A DNA stretch of 64,000 nt from Betaproteobacteria bacterium (GCA_016705475.1 JADIYD010000012.1:1-64000), one strand, 5' to 3'; shown: positions 1 through 10,636, counted from the stretch's first letter. Numbers and translations are program-made. Notes: generated from the letters alone by a model not told the origin.

Positions 1-45
1 GCAACGGCGGTGGTCTTCGGTCATGAAACCGCGAATGGTGGTCAT
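1..45 (-). CDS. Hemerythrin-like protein, first 15 codons only
   Basis: Reading leftward from the ATG at 43-45 gives MTTIRGFMTEDHRRC and then the window ends. The short stretch with an acidic residue, His and a Cys after a Met-Thr start resembles the beginning of bacterial hemerythrin-domain proteins (O2-binding di-iron helical bundles), where the first iron-ligand His sits in such a helix. It lies directly downstream of another di-iron O2-binding protein on the same strand, which fits. With 15 residues this is only a suggestion. No clear ribosome binding site is visible. Confidence 0.3.
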   Translation of the reverse strand, partial: MTTIRGFMTEDHRRC

Positions 46-52
46 GGCATGC

Positions 53-1511
53 TCAGTGGCTCATGATGATCCATTCTCTGGCTGGCCCCCTGAATACGCC
101 TTGACCGTCATCTAACCCGACTTTGTCAGCCGTCGCAAAATCCCAGACCTGCAAGCCATCAAACCAGTTGATGAAACGCTGCACGTCGGCAACTTGACAG
201 ATGGTTGCGCTGCGGACAGAGCATGTCGATGTCCATTTGCGAAACCCGCTCGCACCAGCGACGCTTGGCTTCGCTGGAACCCATCCAGCGCCGATGGAAG
301 CCCTCGGCATGACGGATGTGCTTGTCGAAGTTATCGACAAAAGACCATCCCCTCGCCCGCCAGCAGCAACGCTGCACCCACATCGCCGGAAAAGAGCACC
401 TTGGCGACCTTTGTCGTACAGGTGGAAATTGCCAGACGAATGCAGTAGTGGGCCGGAACGGACTTGGCATCTCAGGTCAGTTCAGTGAAATATCGATGCC
501 TTCGTCGGGCATCGACACGAAGGTTTCGCCGAGCCCCAAATGGGGAATGAAGCCAGCCCACAGCCAGTCACGTGTAGCATCGCATCTTCGGATTGGAATT
601 GCGCCACAGGGCGAGAGATGAACAAACATCAGGGTCCTGATGATGAAAAATCGCTGTCAGCGCCGATGGATCGAACTCGGCAGAGAGCGCCGAAAATACG
701 GCAGGGAAAAATCTCAGCCTACCCCGACCGAGCAAAAGCCCCTGCCCGCCATGGGTGACCAGATATTCATTGGTATCGAATAGGTGATTCGGCTTTTCCG
801 GTCGCGAACGATGGCGACCCATTTGTGATTGCCATCCTGAAAGATCGTTTTGTCGTTTTCACGCATGCGCTCCAATATGCCCAGTTGCCGGTAAAAAGGC
901 CGACCGGCGCAGCGATTCCAGCGAGGCGCGGATTTCTTCGACCACGCCGTCGAACTCCCCGAAAACCTGTGCCAGTGGCTGGGCGAAGGATTGTCCATAG
1001 TAGCTGCCTCGATTTTGGCCGACTTGGCCAGTACGCTACCCAGTTCGATCCCATTCGAAGGCATCAATCGCCCCCTGAGCGTTTGCGCAAGCGGGCCAGA
1101 CCTCTCCGGTATGATCGTTTTCGAGTTCCCGGAGCGGCTAACACCTGAGGTCCGGAGGCGAGCGGATTGTTTGACAGCCCATGGGGCAACAACGCCGTAT
1201 GACGAATATCCTGCAAAACGAAAGACACTTCAGTGACACAGTTATGAATCATGCTGGTTAGCGCCGACATGCGCCGTCATGGAGATCCTGCGAAAAATCC
1301 GCAGTTCGTTGGACAGTACGCCGAATCCCCATGCCGCGGTTCCCGCCCGCTTGGCGAGAAAATGGCATTGAGGGCCATGATGTTGGATCTTGAAGGCAAC
1401 ACCGACAACCGATTTGATTTCCTCATTGATGCGAACGATGCGCAACAGGTCCACTTCCCGGCTTGCTGCGCCTTGTTCGCTTCGTATGGTCAGTGCAGTC
1501 GTCATGGTCAT
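53..1511 (-). pseudogene. Oxygen-binding di-iron (ODP, metallo-beta-lactamase fold) protein, frame-broken
   Basis: Three minus-strand frames must be joined to read this protein. Around 1250-1510 a helical N-terminal part contains AKRAGTAAWGFGVLSNELR, a chemoreceptor-like helix. At 600-860 the text runs VAIVRD ... LFDTNEYLVTHGGQGLLL ... FPAVFSALSAEFDPSALTAIF ... HQDPD, the start of a flavodiiron/ODP beta-lactamase domain with the HQDPD metal-binding region. At 160-500 it continues with LFSGDVGAALLLAGEG, FVDNFDKHIRHAEGFHRRWM and MDIDMLCPQ, and ends with ADVQRFINWFDGLQV and a TGA at 53. The family binds O2 at a non-heme di-iron centre and serves as oxygen sensor or reductase. All motifs are conserved but at least four frame breaks interrupt it, so it is either decayed or, more likely, mis-sequenced. 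Start not certain (ATG near 1509). Confidence 0.7.
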
Positions 1512-1595
1512 CCCGCAACTAGTCGTTCAGTAAGTTGGCAATGTATCAATTTCACAAAGAACAACCAGAGAATTGCCGATTTTGCTAATTATTTC

Positions 1596-3358
1596 TCATA
1601 CATAGCTGCCCCGCGCATCGCCCAGCGTGGAACTTCTGTGGCTGGCAGCGGGGATAGGCGCCAACCAGATCCCCTGTTCGTTCGCCGAGCCAGCGGGTCC
1701 AGTCTTCCCACCAGGTGCCAGGCTTCTTCTCGGCCCGGTCGAACCAGTGCTCCCAGTGCTCGTTGCGGTCGGGGTTCGCCTATCCAGTAGGCGCGCTTGG
1801 GCGGGTTGGCTGGCGGATTGACGATGCCGAGAATGGGTCGAGCAGTGACAGCACGAAACGCACTGGCGCCCTGCAGACGTTGATCTGCTTGCGGGATGCG
1901 TTTGGGGCAGCACTGCTTCCATGGCGCGATGGTCGTCTTCGGCCGTCACACAGAGCGGCTGAACCGGATGAGATCAAGGTCGATCGACCTGCCACCGATG
2001 GTCAGCTTGTCGCGCTTGATCAGGTTGTTGTTGAGATGAACTCGCGCAGTAGTGGAGTGCATGGCCTGGTGGCATGCGTGTGGTGTCCATGTTCCAGAAC
2101 AGTACGTCGAAGGGCGGCAGCGGCTGGCCGAGCAGATAGCTATTGACCCAGTAGCTCCAGATCAGCGGATTGGAACGGAGCATGGGGCGGAAGGGAACTG
2201 CCATTTCGCTGCCGGTCGAGATAGCCCTTTCTGGCCATCGACTTTTCCAGTGCGCCGATGCAGGCTTCGGGTCGATGAAAACGTCGATATCGCCCGGATG
2301 CGCAAAATCGGTCAGCGTCGAATAGCGTCCCAGTGCGCGACCGGCACCTTACATTCAGTTTCTGAAGTGCTTGTTGGCCCAGGCCATGTGAGGTGCTGAC
2401 CAGCCGTACCGCCGATGGTAGCCGACCAGATGCACCTTGGGCACCTTGCAGAATTCGGTCACGACGCGAACGACTTGTTGACGCCTTCAAGCAGATAATC
2501 GTCGAAGCGGACGTCAGCTGTGATCCACACCAGATTCTTCCAGCCTGTAATGAACACCGAGAAGCCCTGGTCGGTCAGGTGTTTGACCATGCTCTTCTTG
2601 GGATCACGTCGGCGATGTAAAACTTGTTGGATCCACGGCGTGATGATGACGATGGCATGGCCCGCACCTTGTCGGTGGTCGGCGTGTAGTGGATCAACTC
2701 GACCAGCCAGCCGGTTGCGGAAGACAACCTTTGCCCGGCGTCGTGGCCAGATCTTCGCCGACCTTGAAGGCGTCCGGCTCGACCATCAGGATGTTCTTGG
2801 CCTTGACGTCGCGCTGGAAGTTCTCCCATTCTTGCTTGAGGCTGCCGCCACTGGTTTCGACGAAACGTTTCCATGGCCACCGGGTTGAGCCAGAAGAAAA
2901 TGGTCGGCGCCACCATGTTGAGCCAGTTACGCAGAGCCAGAAAGCGGAGCGGCGACGCTCCTGTCGGACAGGCCCGGCGTTTCGAACAGCATGTCCTCGA
3001 AATGGTGCTCGGGGCGACATACCATTCCTTGACGATGTCCCAGCTGGCCGATTCACCCAGATCGGGTCGGCAAAACGCGCATCATCAGCGCTCGGCCTGA
3101 TCCATCGCCGGATGGAATACCCAGCGCCTTTGCGCATGAGGTGCGACTGAAGCGCGACCAGATCAAGTCTGGCCAGCGCGCCTATGGCCGGGTCGTCAGC
3201 TCTTTTTGCGGGTGCATGAGCCAAGCCATCTGCGCGTTAAGCAGCGAGGTGGTGACGCCGTAGGGGTCGATGGCGTTGTTGACAGCCTTGCCGAGCGACT
3301 CGACGGGCTGGGCTGGTTTATATTCAGGCCGTTGTATGACCATTTCCATTGCCAGACA
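1596..3358 (-). pseudogene. phaC: Poly(3-hydroxyalkanoate) synthase, frame-broken
   Basis: PHA synthases polymerise hydroxyacyl-CoA at the granule surface. The start MSGNGNGHT at 3358 follows an AAGAGGAAA ribosome site. Joined minus-strand frames give SLGKAVNNAIDPYGVTTSLL, then the PhaC N-terminal domain (ARFADPIWVN, SLKQEWENFQRDVKAKN, GEDLATTPGK), LIHYTPTTDKVRAMP with ITPW and NKFYIADVIP, the segment around the nucleophile (VHLVGY, then I-G-G-T after a frame break that hits the expected Cys codon near 2420), RSNPLIWSYWVNSYLLGQP with FWNMDTTRMP, and the C-terminal LGDARGSYV before the stop at 1596. About 585 codons, normal for class I enzymes. Many indels, but motif conservation is high. It overlaps the low-oxygen gene set that continues at 14-19 kb (fabI, maoC-pta, ackA). 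The upstream beta-CASP gene ends 46 bases before its start, suggesting one transcript. Confidence 0.85.
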
Positions 3359-3403
3359 TGAGATTTCCTCTTGCTTGTTCTGAGTTAACTCGAAAAATCG
3401 ATG

Positions 3404-4848
3404 TTACGCTGTTATGGTCTCGCCTGGGGAGCGGCATTCGGACATTTGACCAGCCGAGCGTGTCTTCGATGGCACGCTTGGAACTGGCGGGGGTGCCGGC
3501 TTCGCCAGTCACAACAAACGTATTGGCCGGCTGTTCTGTGGAAACCGCCCAGCCACTTGAGCAAGGCCTGCCTGATCGGCATGGGCCGACAGCCCGCCAA
3601 CGGTATAGATGCGCGCCCGAACCGGCACCGGCTGACCAAAAATGTGAATCCAGTTTCGCGCTGTCCACCAGCCGGCGGCTCCAGCGTGCCTGCTCGCCTG
3701 AAAGCCGGCGATCAGGATCGTGCACCTCGCTACGCGGCAGGTTCTCGCGCAGGTGGTACTTGATCCGTCCCGCCTCGCACATGCCGCTGGCCGAAATGAT
3801 CACCGGCGTCAAGCTGGCAATGTCGTTGAGCCGACTCCCGGAGCGCTCGACATCGGCGACCAATTAACGCTCATCTGCTTGGGATGGCTTTCAACCAGGC
3901 GATCAGCTCGCAGGTTTCCGGCATCCAGCAGGATTCTGGTTGGCCAGCGTGATCCGCGTTGCCGCGTTACTTATCGGCGAATCGACATAAACCTTGAGTG
4001 GCGACAGGCGCTTGCGGCGCACGAGGTCGGCCAGCATGTAGATGATTTCCTGCGTCTCGCCTGACGGCGAAGGCGGGGATGATCAGGTTGCCCTGGCTGC
4101 CCGCGTGCGCCTTTCCGAAGGCGGCGACGATTTCATCTTTCGGTTTCTGGCAGCGAGCGGTGCAGGCGGTCGCCGTGAGGTCGACTCGATGAGCAGGACG
4201 GCCTTCCGTGGGTTAAAGGCGCTGGGTCGCACAGCACCGGGCCGGTCCGACATGCCGAGATCGCCGGAAAAGACCAGCCGGGCGCGGTTTTCCCCTCGCC
4301 GCCGACGGTAACCTCCAACGAAGCCGAGCGAGAATGTGGCCGGTGCATCGCGGAAACAACGCCTGGATGCCTTTCGGCCGTTTTTTTTCCGGTTGACCGT
4401 GGCAGCAGACGGCCGCAGCAGCTTGAGCGAGGCCTACGCCTGCGCGACGGAATACAAGGGGGCCGGAATGCCCTGCTCGGCCTTACACCGCGCCGCCGAT
4501 GGCGCAACTGCCACTCGGCTTCCTTGTTCCTGACCTGTGGGCGCTGTCTGGCAACAGCACTTCGATCAGCTCCGATGGTCGCCCGCGTGGCATAAAACCG
4601 GGCCGCGATAACCGAGCATGCAAAGCCGCGGCAACAAGCCGGAATGGTCGATGTGGGCATGGGTCAGCAAAACGAAATCGATCAGCCGGACATCGAAGCC
4701 GAAATTGAGCGCTTTATGGTTCTTTGCCGCGCCTCCGGGCCACCCTGAAACATGCCGTAATCGACCAGGAAAACGAACACCGCCCGCCTCCACACAAGGG
4801 TGCAGGAACCCGTCACTTCACCAGCTGCTCCGAGAAACCGAGACGCAT
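3404..4848 (-). pseudogene. Metallo-beta-lactamase/beta-CASP RNase-type hydrolase, frame-broken
   Basis: Starts MRLGFSEQLVK at 4848 and, after frame correction, shows the beta-lactamase fold: GMFQGG-like segment, then FGFDVRLIDFVLLTHAHIDH with the zinc-binding HxHxDH near 4650, then LASLEVTVGGEGK-type text near 4290, a GDLG-like region, and the beta-CASP/RMMBL end VIISASGMCEAGRIKYHLRE near 3790 followed by the conserved HGEAG-type segment and LGWSNVRMP before the stop at 3404. About 480 codons, as expected for RNA-processing beta-CASP nucleases of the CPSF73-like bacterial group. In many proteobacteria such genes sit beside phaC, pta and ackA. It is divergent from the universal stress protein gene at 4981. 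Several frame breaks; probably sequence errors rather than a dead gene. Confidence 0.8.
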
Positions 4849-4891
4849 GTTTTCATTCCCAACGACTTGGCGTGTAGCATGAACCTCAACA

Positions 4892-4906
4892 CGTTGCAAT
4901 GCAACG
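4892..4906. promoter_or_regulatory. Perfect inverted repeat between divergent genes
   Basis: CGTTGCA-A-TGCAACG is a perfect 7+7 base inverted repeat centred at 4899, in the 132-base gap between the beta-CASP hydrolase (start 4848, minus) and the universal stress protein (start 4981, plus). The position suits an operator acting on both promoters. The TGC-N3-GCA core resembles PhaR-type sites of PHA-accumulating bacteria; this identity is inference. Confidence 0.45.
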
Positions 4907-4980
4907 CCAGTCATCAATTCCGCGATTTTAGAATTGTTCAGCGCGAGATTGTCCTCAAAGCTCATCTCAGGAGGTTAAGC

Positions 4981-5429
4981 ATGTTCAAGCATACTGTTCT
5001 TGCCGACCGACGGCTCTGAATCCTCGCTGGCCACGGCGCAATGTGCTGCCTCTCTTCGCAAGCGAAGCCGGCGCCCGGATCACCGCACCTTTTCGCTAAG
5101 CCGGAATATCCCATCGCCTACTTTGGCGAGGGCGCTCTGATCGATCCGACAACCCCGGAAAATTTTGCCGGGAGCTGGCTGACCAGCAAGCCCGAATTTC
5201 TGGGCGAGGTCGAGAAATGTGCGCTGATGCCGGCGTCCAGTGCAGCACTGCGGCAGCAACCAGCGACGTTCTTTGCGAAGCGATCATCGAAGCCGCCGAA
5301 AAATCGGGCTGTGACCTGATTTTCTATGGCCTCCCACGGCCGTCGCGGCATCAGCGGCTTTTTGCTCGGCAGCGAGACCAACAAGGGCGCTGACCCATTC
5401 CAAGGTACCGGTGCCTGGCCCACCGCTGA
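4981..5429 (+). pseudogene. Universal stress protein (UspA family), frame-broken
   Basis: An AGGAGG site at 4969-4974 precedes ATG 4981. The product starts MFKHT and, with frame corrections, reads L-P-T-D-G-S-E-S-S-L-A-T-A-Q, then FAKPEYPIAYFGEGALIDP, LCEAIIEAAEKSGCDLI, ASHGRRGISGFLLGSETNK and a VLTHSKVPVL-type end at 5429. The G-2x-G-9x-G(S/T) nucleotide-binding pattern is present in GRRGISGFLLGSET. About 149 codons, normal for single-domain Usp proteins that support survival under oxygen or carbon stress. At least three indels break it. It is divergent from the beta-CASP/phaC genes with a palindrome between them. Confidence 0.8.
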
Positions 5430-5444
5430 ACCAGCAACAAACCC

Positions 5445-6165
5445 AGAATCAGCGGCCGGTACAGCGCCCTGCCCCGGCCTGATGCGACAGAGCACACCGC
5501 CGCTGGCGGTATCGATGAACGCCACTTCTTCCAGCCTGCTGACCAGATAGAAGCGCTTTTTCAGTGAAATCGGTCGGCTTGCCATAAGTTGCCTTCCAGA
5601 AGGTCGTACCTTTGGGATCACCGGTTCTACCAGTTGAGCCTTCCGCCCGCATCCCGATGTGCGCAGCCGGTACAGCCGGCAATGGTTGAAACCCGCGTCG
5701 TCATCAGCGGCACGCGGATAAAAATTACAGAGATTCCCAAAAGCCAGGAAATAGTCGTAACGCCAGCTGACCTTCACTTGCTGCGACGTGCCGATCTTGT
5801 CTTCAAATTGGCATTGGCTGCGCTCTATGGCGACCGACTGCAGCGGCAGGAATTTGAACTGGTAATAGTCGTCGACCGCAGGATTTGCCAGCGGTCGCCA
5901 GCTCCAGCCTCGGCGACCTGGTTGAAGGCCATGCGAAAGAGGACGTCCATCCGCTCGCCGACGACCGTGACATCGAGGCTTCCGCCGGAGGTCAGATCGA
6001 CATCGACTTCAATCGAATGCCCGGCCTTGGCAACCAGGCTCTCACCCGACAACCCGGCGTAGGCTACGAACTGGTGCTCCTGCCAGCCTCAGCAGCGTGC
6101 GCAGCATCCTCAAAATACGGCGACCAAGGCCGCCGTGAAATGTATATCTGAGGCATAGCATGTCG
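5445..6165 (-). pseudogene. Unrecognised protein, frame-broken
   Basis: Minus-strand coding signal without a family I can name. Recognisable segments are SLVAKAGHSIEVDVDLTSGG followed by SLDVTVVGERMDVLFRMAFN (6052-5930), then YYQFKFLPLQSV-type text with VSWRYDYFLAFGNLCNFYP (about 5860-5700), and KKRFYLVSRLEEVAFIDTAS with GGVLCRIRPG (5560-5460). The alternating hydrophobic pattern suggests a beta-rich protein. It is convergent with the stress protein gene, and comB lies upstream on the same strand. It could be one gene or two. Boundaries are approximate. Confidence 0.35.
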
Positions 6166-6284
6166 ACTTGAATACCCTGGACAGAGCAACAAGTCAGTTG
6201 GAATTTTCCGCGCCGCCTGTCCGCTTACCATGATTCATATCAACAAACCCAAATCAACCCAGGCCAACGCGCGACCGCGACGCT

Positions 6285-6990
6285 TCAGCGAATGACCAGC
6301 CGCCTTGACCTTCGTGCCGCACCGGTTATGGGGAAGCTGTAAAGATCCGCCTGCATGGCGATCTCCAGATCGGCTGCGGGCAGATTCGTGGGGTTGAGTT
6401 CGCTGTGAAGCGCCGGCCGAAATCCGGAATCGCGCACGCGCTGGACAAACGGATCGGCAACCACCGCCTCGCCGCGCAGGATAGCTTGATGTAATCGGCG
6501 CAGGCGACGTCCTCGTCACCATCGCGGTCCACCCATCCGCCAGTGACACAACACACACTTCGCCCGCCCCCTTGGCCAGGATCGCCTCCGCTGTCATGCC
6601 CGGGCGCAAACCAGGCTGGCAGCAGAAAAGCCGGCGCGCCTGATGAAAACGCTGTAAGCCGCGAACGCCCGCCGCCGTGGTCATCACCACCAGCCGCTCC
6701 GGCTAGCTCCGCCCGCAACAATTGCGAAGGCGAATTGCCGAAATCGAAACCCGGCACCGGGTCGCCCCCACCCACCGCCCCCACCGAAACCGGATGCGGA
6801 ACCCGGCTCAGCAGCGACACCGCCCCCGGCAATGCGCTCCACCGGATAAACGCCCGCGCCCTCCGCGCCAGCATGATGGTCTACGCCGAACGGAACGAAC
6901 GCAGAACATCAATCACGACCACCGTATCACTGGTAATCGGCTGGTTTTTGCAGACGGTTCAGGAAATGCGCGAGAACCCCGCGGAAAGCG
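6285..6990 (-). pseudogene. comB: 2-phosphosulfolactate phosphatase (ComB family), frame-broken
   Basis: Joined frames give TVVVIDVLRSF near 6915, VPGFDFGNSPSQL near 6750, VMTTAAGVRGLQRF near 6685, EAILAKGAGEVC near 6580, GGWVDRDGDEDVACADYIK near 6510, DFGRRFTANSTP near 6400 and MQADLYSFPITGAARRS up to the stop at 6285. These are the conserved blocks of ComB, a Mg-dependent acid phosphatase first described in coenzyme M synthesis; in bacteria without coenzyme M the true substrate is unknown. Length about 230 codons, as in the family. The N-terminus before TVVVIDVL cannot be placed, because a stop lies in frame just upstream. The further upstream segment to 7221 stays open but matches nothing I recognise. 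Confidence 0.7.
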
Positions 6991-7322
6991 ACAAAACGGA
7001 ACCAGAGGCTTGAAGAATACCGCCAGGCCGGCCTTCTCCGCAAAGACCAGACGCTTGCCGGTTTCACTGCCGGGGACAGAACCGCCGGAACGATGCAGTT
7101 CGAGCCACTCCACGGTGAACGGCAAAAACCGGCCAAAAATGAAAGCTCGCCGGAAGCATTCAAGATCGGTATGGCGAATGGAACAATTTCTGATCGATTT
7201 TGGAGTCGCGATGTCGGCCAATACAGCTACTATTAAACCGATTCACCAACCTTCTGAACTACGCCGCAACTGATCATTTAACCGGTATTCAATTCGTGGA
7301 TTACGAGGTAAGTCCCATCGGT

Positions 7323-8432
7323 CTAGTATAAATATTGATCCAGTATTTTCATCATAACAGACAGCTGCATGGCCAATACTTTGACAGTGCGGCTGTCTTG
7401 GACATTTTTGAGGCTGATTTTATGCCGCCAGGTAATAGGCGTTGAAGCTATCTTCTCGCCCTCCCCGACAATTTGCACAAGGATGTTGGGGAAATAGTGT
7501 GGCATCTGCAGTAGATACACGGAGTCTTAACAACGTTCCGGCAATATCAGTGGGTTTAGTTTCGTTTTTTGACCATTAAACGCTACTTCGATAGGAGCTG
7601 ATAATCTCAAACGTGCCAAATTTTTTTCCAAGTTCAGAGCACATATAATTCAAAACCGGAATTCTGACCACTCAGTGTCGTCTATAACTGGTCATTGGCT
7701 TGAAACACCTGGCAGTAGGCAGGCGTCTATTGGTCTTTCAGGGGTAGGGTAGCGCCCCGTCTTCGAAAAGGGATCGATAAACTCCAATTCCTTCGTCACC
7801 AATTGCGATTTCAAGCTTCGCCATTGGCCCATCGCTGAGCGCTAACTATGCATTCCGACACCAATCCATGTTCGAAAAGAGTATGCGGATAATCTCCCGT
7901 GTATTGAATAGCCCAACATCATTGTAGGTCCGGCATTTTGAGACCCAGGGAAACATAATGCCAGCTAGTTGATCCGATCTTTTCGTCGATTACTTTTTGC
8001 ATCACACTTCCTCTCCACACGATCTGGCCACATTACGTACCTCAGTGGAAGGATTGTAATTTGAATTTCCAGGAGCCTCGCCCACATCCTTACCGGCTTG
8101 AATACCGCAAAAACCTAAAAAACCCTATATGCCTTAAATAACTTGCAACCCTGAAATGGCTTTCTGCTCCAATAACTTCAGTTGGTAATTTTTTATGCTG
8201 CCTAAGGTTCACAATAAACTGTTTCAACCCTTGGGCTAAGACCTATAGTTAGAAAATGGCTCCACAAAGCCGACGGATCGAAAATCAATTTTGAAACGTT
8301 CGGTTCGTCGTGATAGTGAAAAAGACCTGAAGCGAAGTCAGATGCAACGGAACTAGTGAAATTGGATGGGCAAGTGATTATCACGTTTTTCGTATTCTTC
8401 AACCGATATTTGTGCCAGATGACCAATTCCAA
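7323..8432 (-). pseudogene. STAS-like plus HATPase-type ATP-binding protein, frame-broken, AT-rich
   Basis: Read leftward with frame corrections: VIITCPSNFTSSVASDFASG then LFHYHDEPNVSKLIFDPSAL (8395-8280), a STAS-like N-terminal part; then a GFF-GIQAGKDVGEAPGNSNY segment near 8130-8060; KIGSTSWHYVSLGL near 7990; FEHGLVSECIVSAQRWANGE with AKLEIAIGDEGIGVYRSLFE (7900-7760), an HATPase N-box and DxGxG loop; LLPGVSS near 7710; an NSGFELYVLSELGKK-like segment near 7640 (ATP-lid plus G2 box); and a C-terminal VQIVGEGEKIASTP. This order matches a family of stand-alone ATP-binding proteins related to anti-sigma/histidine-kinase ATPases. Base composition is much more AT-rich than the neighbours, suggesting transfer. 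Stop at 7323; the start is unclear (TTG 8432 or GTG near 8393). Confidence 0.55.
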
Positions 8433-8694
8433 CTTCTAAGTGCCTGAGAACAGGCGTTCCGCGACCGATATCCTCCTAAGACAAGCGATATCCGATCGAT
8501 GGTAGCTGGCAAGCATTATGCCATTCAACTGCGCCATCTGGTAGCTTTTTGTCCATTTGGCATGGTGTCACGGGTGGTCATTCCGTCACGGTTACGAAAC
8601 AGCTTTCTGGTCAGAAAACTCCTCCAAGCGGATGATTCTTGGTTAGCTGATATAGGTCAGCCTCGGCAAAGAACCAATCACCGACAACCCCCCC

Positions 8695-9173
8695 CTACCC
8701 CACCCACCCCGCCAAATCCGGTTCCCGCAACACACGTTTCAGCAGCGTCATTGCCGCTTTGATTCCTTCCTGAGCTGCTGGCGTCAGGCTGGCGCCGAGG
8801 TCGAAGTTTTCGCCGCGCACGCAGAGCACGAAGGCCGGCGGGGTTCCTGGCCTTCCATCTGGTAGTACACCTGCAGCACGGATTCGGGCGGCAGGGCGTG
8901 GGTGGAGTGCGTTGCTACGGTGGACCGGAAAATTTGCCGAAAATCGAAAGGGGCCGGGGTGTTTTCGCCGGCGTCGATGAACAGGGCGATTTGCCTGCCC
9001 TGCAGGTCCAGAGCGTGTTCGATGTTGAGCTGGAAGTCTTCGATCAACTCGAAGCGGTCGGCGAGCATTTCATTATTGAGCCATTTTTCCAGTTCACCGT
9101 GGAGTTCGGGCCCGATGGCATCGTCGCCGCGGCTGGGGTTGCCGACGGCGAAGATGACGACAGGTGCTTTCAT
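8695..9173 (-). CDS. hoxW: HoxW, maturation endopeptidase of the bidirectional hydrogenase (one frame break)
   Basis: MKAPVVIFAVGNPSRGDDAI is the start of the [NiFe]-hydrogenase maturation protease family (GNxxRGDDaxG), which clips the C-terminal tail of HoxH after nickel insertion. Further conserved parts are FIDAGENTPAPFDF and the THALPPES stretch. The frame breaks near 8840 in a run of C; one added C restores ...PPAFVLCVRGENFDLGA and a C-terminus ending DLAGWVG at TAG 8695-8697, for about 159 residues, which is normal. The start ATG overlaps the hoxH stop (ATGA), so the two are translationally coupled. The break is probably a consensus error. Confidence 0.85.
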
Positions 9174-10636
9174 GCGCCGCGGCTCAGGGCGTGGACGACC
9201 TGCCCTTCGACGTCGACGAGTTCGACTTCGAGCGGCATCTTGCCCAGCGCGTGCGTGGCGCAGGAAGGCAGGGGTCGAAGGCGCGGATCGCGACTTCGAT
9301 GTGGTTGAGCAGGCCCTCAGTTACTTCGCGGCCGTGCAGATAGCGCCGGGCGACGTGGCGGATGGCTTCGTTCATGGCCTGGTTGTTGTTGGTGGTGGAG
9401 ACGATGAGGTTGGCCATGGTGATGAGGTCGTTTTTCATCGACGCGGTAGTGGTGGAACAGCGTGCCGCGCGGGGCTTCGATGACGCCGACGCCTTCGGTC
9501 CGGCGTTCGCCTTGCACGGTGAGTTCGCCACCGAGCAGGTCGTCGTCGTGCAGCAGTTCCTTGATCACTTCGGCGGCGTGCAGCATTTCGATCATGCGCG
9601 TCCAGTGGTAGGCGAGCGGAGCGTGCATGGGCGAGCCGCCGGCGTAATCGACGAATTCGCGGCGCTCGTGTTCGGCGAAGGGGGTCGAAATCTGATTGCA
9701 GTTCTGCACGCGGGCGAGCGGGCCAACCTTGTACCAGCCGTGTTCCTTGCCGAGCGACTTGAAGAACGGGAACTTCATGTAGCTCCACGGCCGCACTTCT
9801 TCTTCGATGTACTGGTTGTATTGCTGGTAATCGACGTGGTCGAAGAGGATCTTGCCGTTGTCGTCGCGGGCACGCAGGGTGCCGTGATAAAAATCGAGAT
9901 CGCCGTTATTGCCGACTATGGACATGAAATTGGAGCGGAAAATGCCGAAGCTGTTGTACAGCCCCGGGTCTTGCGTATGCACCTTCTGGATCAGATGGAC
10001 CGCTTCGCGCGACCACTGGATGATGTGGTAGATGTCCTTGAGCAGCTCGTCGCGCTCGGCAATGGTCAGCGCCTTGTTGACACCGCCCGGGATGGCCCCG
10101 GTGCCATGGACGCGCTTGCCGGCCGTGACACGGATGACTTCCTGCCCGAAGCGGCGGAGCAGCACGCCGCGCTTGGCCGTTTCAGGGTGCGCCATGGCAA
10201 CACCAACGATGTTGCGCTTGGTCACGTCGCTGTCGAAGCCAAACAGCAGGTCGGGCGAACAGAGGTGGAAGAAATGCAGCGCGTGCGATTGCAGCATCTG
10301 GCCGTAGTGCATGAGCCGGCGCATCTTCTCGGCCGTCGCCGTAAGTTTCTTGGCGCCAACGATGATGTCAAGCGCCTTGGAGGCAGCCAGATGGTGTGAG
10401 ACCGGGCAAATGCCGCACAGACGCTGGACCATGACCGGCACTTCCCAGTACGGCCGGCCCTGGATGAACTTCTCGAAGCCGCGGAACTCGACGATGTGCA
10501 GGCGCACCTGATGCACCTTGTTCTGGTCGTCGAGCAGGATGGTTACCTTGCCATGCCCCTCGACGCGGGATACCGGGTCGATCGCCACGCGGCGCAGGGT
10601 TTCGGGATGGGCGGCGGTTTCGAGTTGGTAGGTCAT
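9170..10636 (-). CDS. hoxH: HoxH, large (NiFe) subunit of the NAD-reducing hydrogenase (two frame breaks)
   Basis: Catalytic subunit holding the Ni-Fe(CN)2CO site. The N-terminal ligand motif is RLCGICPVSHH. The C-terminal motif DPCLSCATHA appears at about 9270 after frame correction, followed by a short removable tail ending VHALSRGA. Two breaks occur: near 9432 (a T5 run on the plus strand, one base missing, between RVDEK and NDLITMANLI) and near 9262 (CLSCATH reads CLPAPRT). The corrected length of about 488 residues equals that of typical HoxH. GGAG lies just upstream of ATG 10636. The gene is followed by overlapping hoxW and preceded by hoxY with an unusual 116-base gap containing a hairpin. 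Cytoplasmic H2/NAD(H) enzyme. Confidence 0.92.

Noticed and set aside
1530..1545. FNR/ANR box before the ODP gene
   Set aside because: Only the TTGAT half is good on the minus strand; the other half does not match ATCAA at the right spacing.
4378..4410. Fifth copy of the dispersed repeat (GGTCAACCGGAAAA on the minus strand)
   Set aside because: Lies inside the beta-CASP gene where it encodes the family-typical G-Q-P-E-K segment; the flanks do not match the repeat.
8685..8715. C-rich run before the hoxW stop as a regulatory or repeat element
   Set aside because: Only low complexity; part of it is the hoxW C-terminus (DLAGWVG) and no repeat unit is seen.
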